DNA of 10,095 nucleotides from CAWHOW01 sp050013795. Lineage in GTDB: Bacteria > Bacteroidota > Bacteroidia > Bacteroidales > CG2-30-32-10. This document shows positions 8,690-10,095 of this stretch, piece by piece (the stretch's first letter is position 1; each line of letters starts with the position of its first letter). Under the pieces are notes generated by a model. It had not been told where the DNA came from, did not search any database, and was given only the letters and a program-made list of their open reading frames with translations. A program made the translations under genes and the position numbers. Location of the stretch: contig JBEKEO010000100.1 of assembly GCA_050013795.1 (NCBI GenBank), positions 1 through 10,095 on the forward strand. Direction: 5' to 3'.

Positions 8690-9160
8690 ATGAAAAGAAT
8701 TGCAATATTCCCCGGCTCATTCGACCCCATTACCAAAGGTCATGAATCGATAGTTCTCAGAGCCATACCTTTGTTTGATGAAATTATTGTGGCTATTGGC
8801 GAGAACTCCGAAAAGAAAGGATATTTCCACATTGATAAACGCCTTACATGGATAAAAAAGGTATTTGAAAAACATCCCACTGTTAAAGCAGTCATATATA
8901 AAGGGCTTACCGTTGATTTCTGTAAAAAGACAGGGGCAACATACATTTTACGTGGCTTACGAACCAGCGCCGACTTTGAATTTGAACGCAGCATAGGACA
9001 AATGAACCGAAACATTTATCCCGATATTGAAACTGTATTTCTTCTTACTGCACCTGAATACACTCATCTGAATTCTTCCATAGTAAGGGATATTCACCGT
9101 AATGGAGGAGATGTAAAACAGTTCATTCCCAAAGAAGTTGACCTGTTCAAAATAAAATGA
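8690..9160 (+). CDS. coaD: Phosphopantetheine adenylyltransferase
   Basis: CoaD transfers AMP from ATP to 4'-phosphopantetheine, giving dephospho-CoA and pyrophosphate, the fourth step of coenzyme A synthesis from pantothenate; the enzyme is a cytoplasmic hexamer. At 156 residues it has the usual length. The nucleotidyltransferase signature GSFDPITKGH is at 9-18, with the T/HxGH motif carrying His18. Lys42, R88-G-L-R91, F96-E-F-E99 and NSSIVRDI (128-135, the ISSxxxR-type motif) follow, then NGGDVKQFIP (138-147). These align position by position with E. coli CoaD active-site residues. All key residues are present, so it should be active. It has its own promoter and is followed after 35 nt by a secreted protein gene, possibly co-transcribed. 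Confidence 0.97.
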   Translation: MKRIAIFPGSFDPITKGHESIVLRAIPLFDEIIVAIGENSEKKGYFHIDKRLTWIKKVFEKHPTVKAVIYKGLTVDFCKKTGATYILRGLRTSADFEFERSIGQMNRNIYPDIETVFLLTAPEYTHLNSSIVRDIHRNGGDVKQFIPKEVDLFKIK

Positions 9161-9195
9161 CAACCAACTCATTAGGATAGAAATCTTTGCATCGT

Positions 9196-10095
9196 ATGAA
9201 AAAAATAAGCCTTTTCTTTTTATTGCTTCTGACATTCACTTCTTTTGTTCATGCCCAAAGGGAAGTAACAGTAAAAGGAAAAGCAACAGGCGCCGAAGGC
9301 AAAACCATTAACTTATTCGCCTGTTACGACCAGTTAACCTATACACTTACCAAAGTAGCTTCATCAAATATTGATACGGCAGGAAAATTCAGCTTTATAT
9401 TTAAAGCAGATACTACTTTTTATGCCTATCTGAAGATTGATTTTAACCAGGCACCTATTTACATTGTTCCCGGCAAGACTTATGAACTTTCCATTAAATG
9501 TCCCGATTGCAAATTACCTGATGATAAATCGAACCCTTACCTTAAGCCCAAAGATCTCGATGTGGTGATTTCAAATAGTGATTCCACTGAATTAAATAGT
9601 TTGATAGGGCGTTTCAATGCAGATTATCAAACCTTCATAACGAAGAATTATACAGCACTTTTAAAGCTACGCAAGCGTTCAAAGCTTGATTCTTTTAGAC
9701 TTGCCATAAATAAACGATATGGTTGGGTGAAGGATAATTACTTTAACAGCCTTGTAAAATACAATGAAGCATATGTTGAAGAATTTGCACAACTGTCAGG
9801 TCAGGAAAAACTGGCAAAGAGATACATTTGTTACCGGCCTGTATTATACAACAACACAGGTTATATGGAATTCTTCAATGATTTCTTTAAAGAATTCCTA
9901 ACCATGGAAACGCAGTATATCACCAAAACCGACCTTTACCGTACCATCAACCAGCTAAAAAGTTATGCTGCCTTTTTGGATACGCTTGGAAAGGATACGA
10001 TACTCAGGAATGAAGTGATCAGGGAATTGGTGGCAATGAAAGGGTTAGGCGAATTATACTACACCAAGGATTTCGACCAGTCAGCCATAATGGAA
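9196..10095 (+). CDS. Secreted protein, probable N-terminal part of a TlpA-like thiol-disulfide oxidoreductase (3' truncated by window)
   Basis: The frame runs 300 codons without a stop and leaves the window. A Sec signal peptide (1-20) ends FVHA with cleavage before Q21. Residues 22-105 (VTVKGKATGAEGKTINLFAC ... TYELSIKC) look like the N-terminal beta domain (DUF4369-like) common on Bacteroidota TlpA/thioredoxin-fold proteins. Residues about 130-300 are helical, with YMEFFNDFFKEFL. The C-terminal redoxin domain with its CxxC would lie beyond the edge and is not seen, so the oxidoreductase call is an inference. The cysteines present (C43, C102, C105) are not a canonical CxxC thioredoxin site. 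ATG 9196 is chosen for its signal peptide. AATCTTTG (9182-9189) upstream is one mismatch from a -7 box, so it may have its own promoter besides read-through from coaD. Location: periplasm or cell envelope. Confidence 0.7.
   Translation, partial: MKKISLFFLLLLTFTSFVHAQREVTVKGKATGAEGKTINLFACYDQLTYTLTKVASSNIDTAGKFSFIFKADTTFYAYLKIDFNQAPIYIVPGKTYELSIKCPDCKLPDDKSNPYLKPKDLDVVISNSDSTELNSLIGRFNADYQTFITKNYTALLKLRKRSKLDSFRLAINKRYGWVKDNYFNSLVKYNEAYVEEFAQLSGQEKLAKRYICYRPVLYNNTGYMEFFNDFFKEFLTMETQYITKTDLYRTINQLKSYAAFLDTLGKDTILRNEVIRELVAMKGLGELYYTKDFDQSAIME

Noticed and set aside
8740..9235. Minus-strand frames 8740-9015 and 8957-9235
   Set aside because: Antisense to coaD and the start of the next gene, both well supported.

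Overview
The window reads as chromosomal DNA of a member of the Bacteroidota. The 16S tail carries the phylum-typical GGAACACCTCC in place of GGATCACCTCC. Protein genes lack Shine-Dalgarno sequences, and several are preceded by TAnnTTTG -7 elements, the Bacteroidota promoter type. Gene content (SCKK-type lipoproteins, a DUF6252-like lipoprotein, a probable TlpA/DUF4369-type protein) agrees. The AT-rich intergenic DNA suggests a low-GC member; the family cannot be fixed from this window.

Positions 1-3623 hold most of an rRNA operon: 16S 3' end, spacer with tRNA-Ile(GAT) and tRNA-Ala(TGC), a boxA-like antitermination site, complete 23S, 5S and a strong intrinsic terminator. A long helix between 466-487 and 3431-3455 brackets the 23S as its precursor processing stem. 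Every reading frame inside this part is a shadow of RNA.

From 3644 the DNA becomes ordinary and AT-rich. A promoter leads to a single multi-spanning membrane glycosyltransferase of the GT22 (Alg9/PIG-B-like, GT-C fold) type. A 680-base gene-free stretch follows (5216-5896). In it lies a 300-base array of 42-bp units, each able to form a GGTAGT...ACTACC hairpin, with an alternating 84-bp higher-order pattern. This array is the most unusual element in the window. Between it and the next gene are inverted and direct repeats built on GAACATTCGAA.

On the minus strand is a protein with a helical N-terminal half and a C-terminal fibronectin type III domain. Divergent from it is a tight cluster of three tandem paralogous lipoproteins (6710-8005) with 3-base spacers, conserved ends and diversified centres. 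A fourth, unrelated lipoprotein (8107-8607) follows.

The right end is housekeeping: coaD (phosphopantetheine adenylyltransferase, coenzyme A synthesis) with its own promoter. Next comes a secreted protein running off the window edge, probably the N-terminal part of a TlpA-like thiol-disulfide oxidoreductase. I see no complete new defence or mobile system; the candidates for something undescribed are the hairpin array and the lipoprotein triplet.
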